A stretch of 64,000 nt of DNA. Origin: Lunatibacter salilacus (GTDB lineage Bacteria; Bacteroidota; Bacteroidia; Cytophagales; Cyclobacteriaceae). Position numbers and translations under genes: made by a program. The stretch is from the NCBI RefSeq assembly GCF_009797935.1, contig NZ_VOLC01000016.1, positions 1 to 64,000 on the forward strand. Direction: 5' to 3'. The notes below the pieces were generated by a model. That model did not search any database and had not been told where the DNA came from. It saw only the letters and a program-made list of their open reading frames with translations. Shown here piece after piece: positions 63,337-64,000 of this stretch; position 1 is the stretch's first letter; every line of letters starts with the position of its first letter.

Positions 63337-64000
63337 TCAAAAAGGTTTATTCAATCTCAAATCAAGCTGAGCCTCAAAAAGGGATTTGGGAAAAACTTCC
63401 TCACCCCGTAACTGATCAATCCCAACATTTTCAAATGTGATTTCTCTGTTTGCCCTAAAACCTACAAAAATCGGATCCGCAATGGTATAATTCCGTCTTC
63501 TTTCCAGGGACCAAAAATCATAATGAAAGTCCTTTTCTGACAAATACATAAAATTCCAGAAAACGAGGTGCTTTCCATGATGGGGAAGACCAGGCAGGGG
63601 ACCGCCCAAGTTATAAAATACGCCACCGTGAATATCATCAAATAAAGTAGCATAGGGTTGCCCCGAATGACTGTCTATAATTTGATCTTCGCCCATCCTA
63701 CATTGGGTTACCACGGTTGCGACTCCACCATATCCTGTACCCGGTCCATGGTGATGAGCTCCATTAAAATCGCAATTCTTGATTAAAACCCCATATCCGG
63801 ATCTGGCATGTATAGAAGTGTGCCCCTTTTTGCCATATATATTTAAATCCTTTACAGTGATTTGATACCCATTTCTTATATTGATCACTTCATTCCAATC
63901 TTTGAACGCACAATTTCTTATCCATGAATTTTTTACATTTTCGAAGTTTATCGCAACCCAACCTTGGTCATGGATGGCATCTTTATGGTGATAAAATTCC
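63337..64000 (-). CDS. Right-handed beta-helix protein (DUF4955-like), partial
   Basis: The C-terminal part of a protein that continues beyond the window (frame open to 64000, about 221 residues visible). The visible stretch begins with EFYHHKDAIHDQGWVAINF, then NSWIRNCAFKDWNEVI, followed by GYQITVKDLNIYG and GVLIKNCDFNGAHHHGPGTG, and then a pattern of short beta turns. This is a parallel beta-helix of the pectate lyase type, closest to DUF4955. It may be a lyase or carbohydrate-binding protein, but no catalytic residue can be named. The stop at 63337 is 4 bases before the GH97 pseudogene ATG, so they belong to one operon. Confidence 0.8.
   Translation of the reverse strand, partial: EFYHHKDAIHDQGWVAINFENVKNSWIRNCAFKDWNEVINIRNGYQITVKDLNIYGKKGHTSIHARSGYGVLIKNCDFNGAHHHGPGTGYGGVATVVTQCRMGEDQIIDSHSGQPYATLFDDIHGGVFYNLGGPLPGLPHHGKHLVFWNFMYLSEKDFHYDFWSLERRRNYTIADPIFVGFRANREITFENVGIDQLRGEEVFPKSLFEAQLDLRLNKPF

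Overview
The window looks like chromosomal DNA of an aerobic, gliding-type member of the Bacteroidota, most likely order Cytophagales (a Cyclobacteriaceae-like genome; this family-level guess is inference). The evidence is gldC, a SusC/SusD pair, two hybrid two-component-type regulators (HTCS), TAnnTTTG-type promoters, the ftsX-DUF3098-uppP-truB-ribF block and many Tat-exported oxidoreductases and hydrolases. No tRNA, rRNA, CRISPR array or intact insertion sequence was seen.

Layout. 1-540: a 97-bp tandem repeat grading into low-complexity DNA. 555-11232, all minus strand: a carbohydrate module with a degenerate HTCS, an AraC regulator, a GH88 unsaturated glucuronyl hydrolase, a TIM-barrel isomerase, a Gfo/Idh/MocA dehydrogenase, an SDR and, after a terminator, an MFS carrier. 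It looks like a cytoplasmic pathway for unsaturated uronate oligosaccharides made elsewhere. 11592-20240: small stress and housekeeping genes, dispersed repeats, a broken WYL regulator with a second 5' remnant of it, a Tat-exported Gfo/Idh protein, and a satD/DUF3307 pair preceded by three operator-like repeats at exact 28-bp spacing. 20241-23866: an LctP-family permease with a malate synthase-like enzyme, suggesting glycolate/glyoxylate or lactate use. 24091-28306: core genes pdeM, ftsX, DUF3098, uppP, truB, ribF. 28307-32097: palindromic dispersed repeats, gldC, a thioesterase, UspA and quinone reductase.

32217-47270 reads as accessory and visibly AT-richer: an archaeal-type S-adenosylmethionine synthetase, a CHAD protein, a PUA/ASCH-like protein, a three-gene envelope operon (Omp85-like barrel, serine hydrolase lipoprotein, Ntn hydrolase), DUF3788, cupin, an unknown protein, a Tat nitrilase, and a tightly linked lipoprotein plus radical SAM pair that is the best candidate for an undescribed system.

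47436-64000, all minus strand, is a polysaccharide utilisation locus: canonical HTCS, AraC regulator, GH31, SusD, SusC, then after a strong terminator GH97, a GH97 pseudogene that has lost its catalytic domain, and a beta-helix protein that runs off the window. Two 15-bp direct repeats 22 bp apart upstream of susC are a candidate binding site for the regulator. The enzymes point to a polysaccharide with alpha-linked side sugars.
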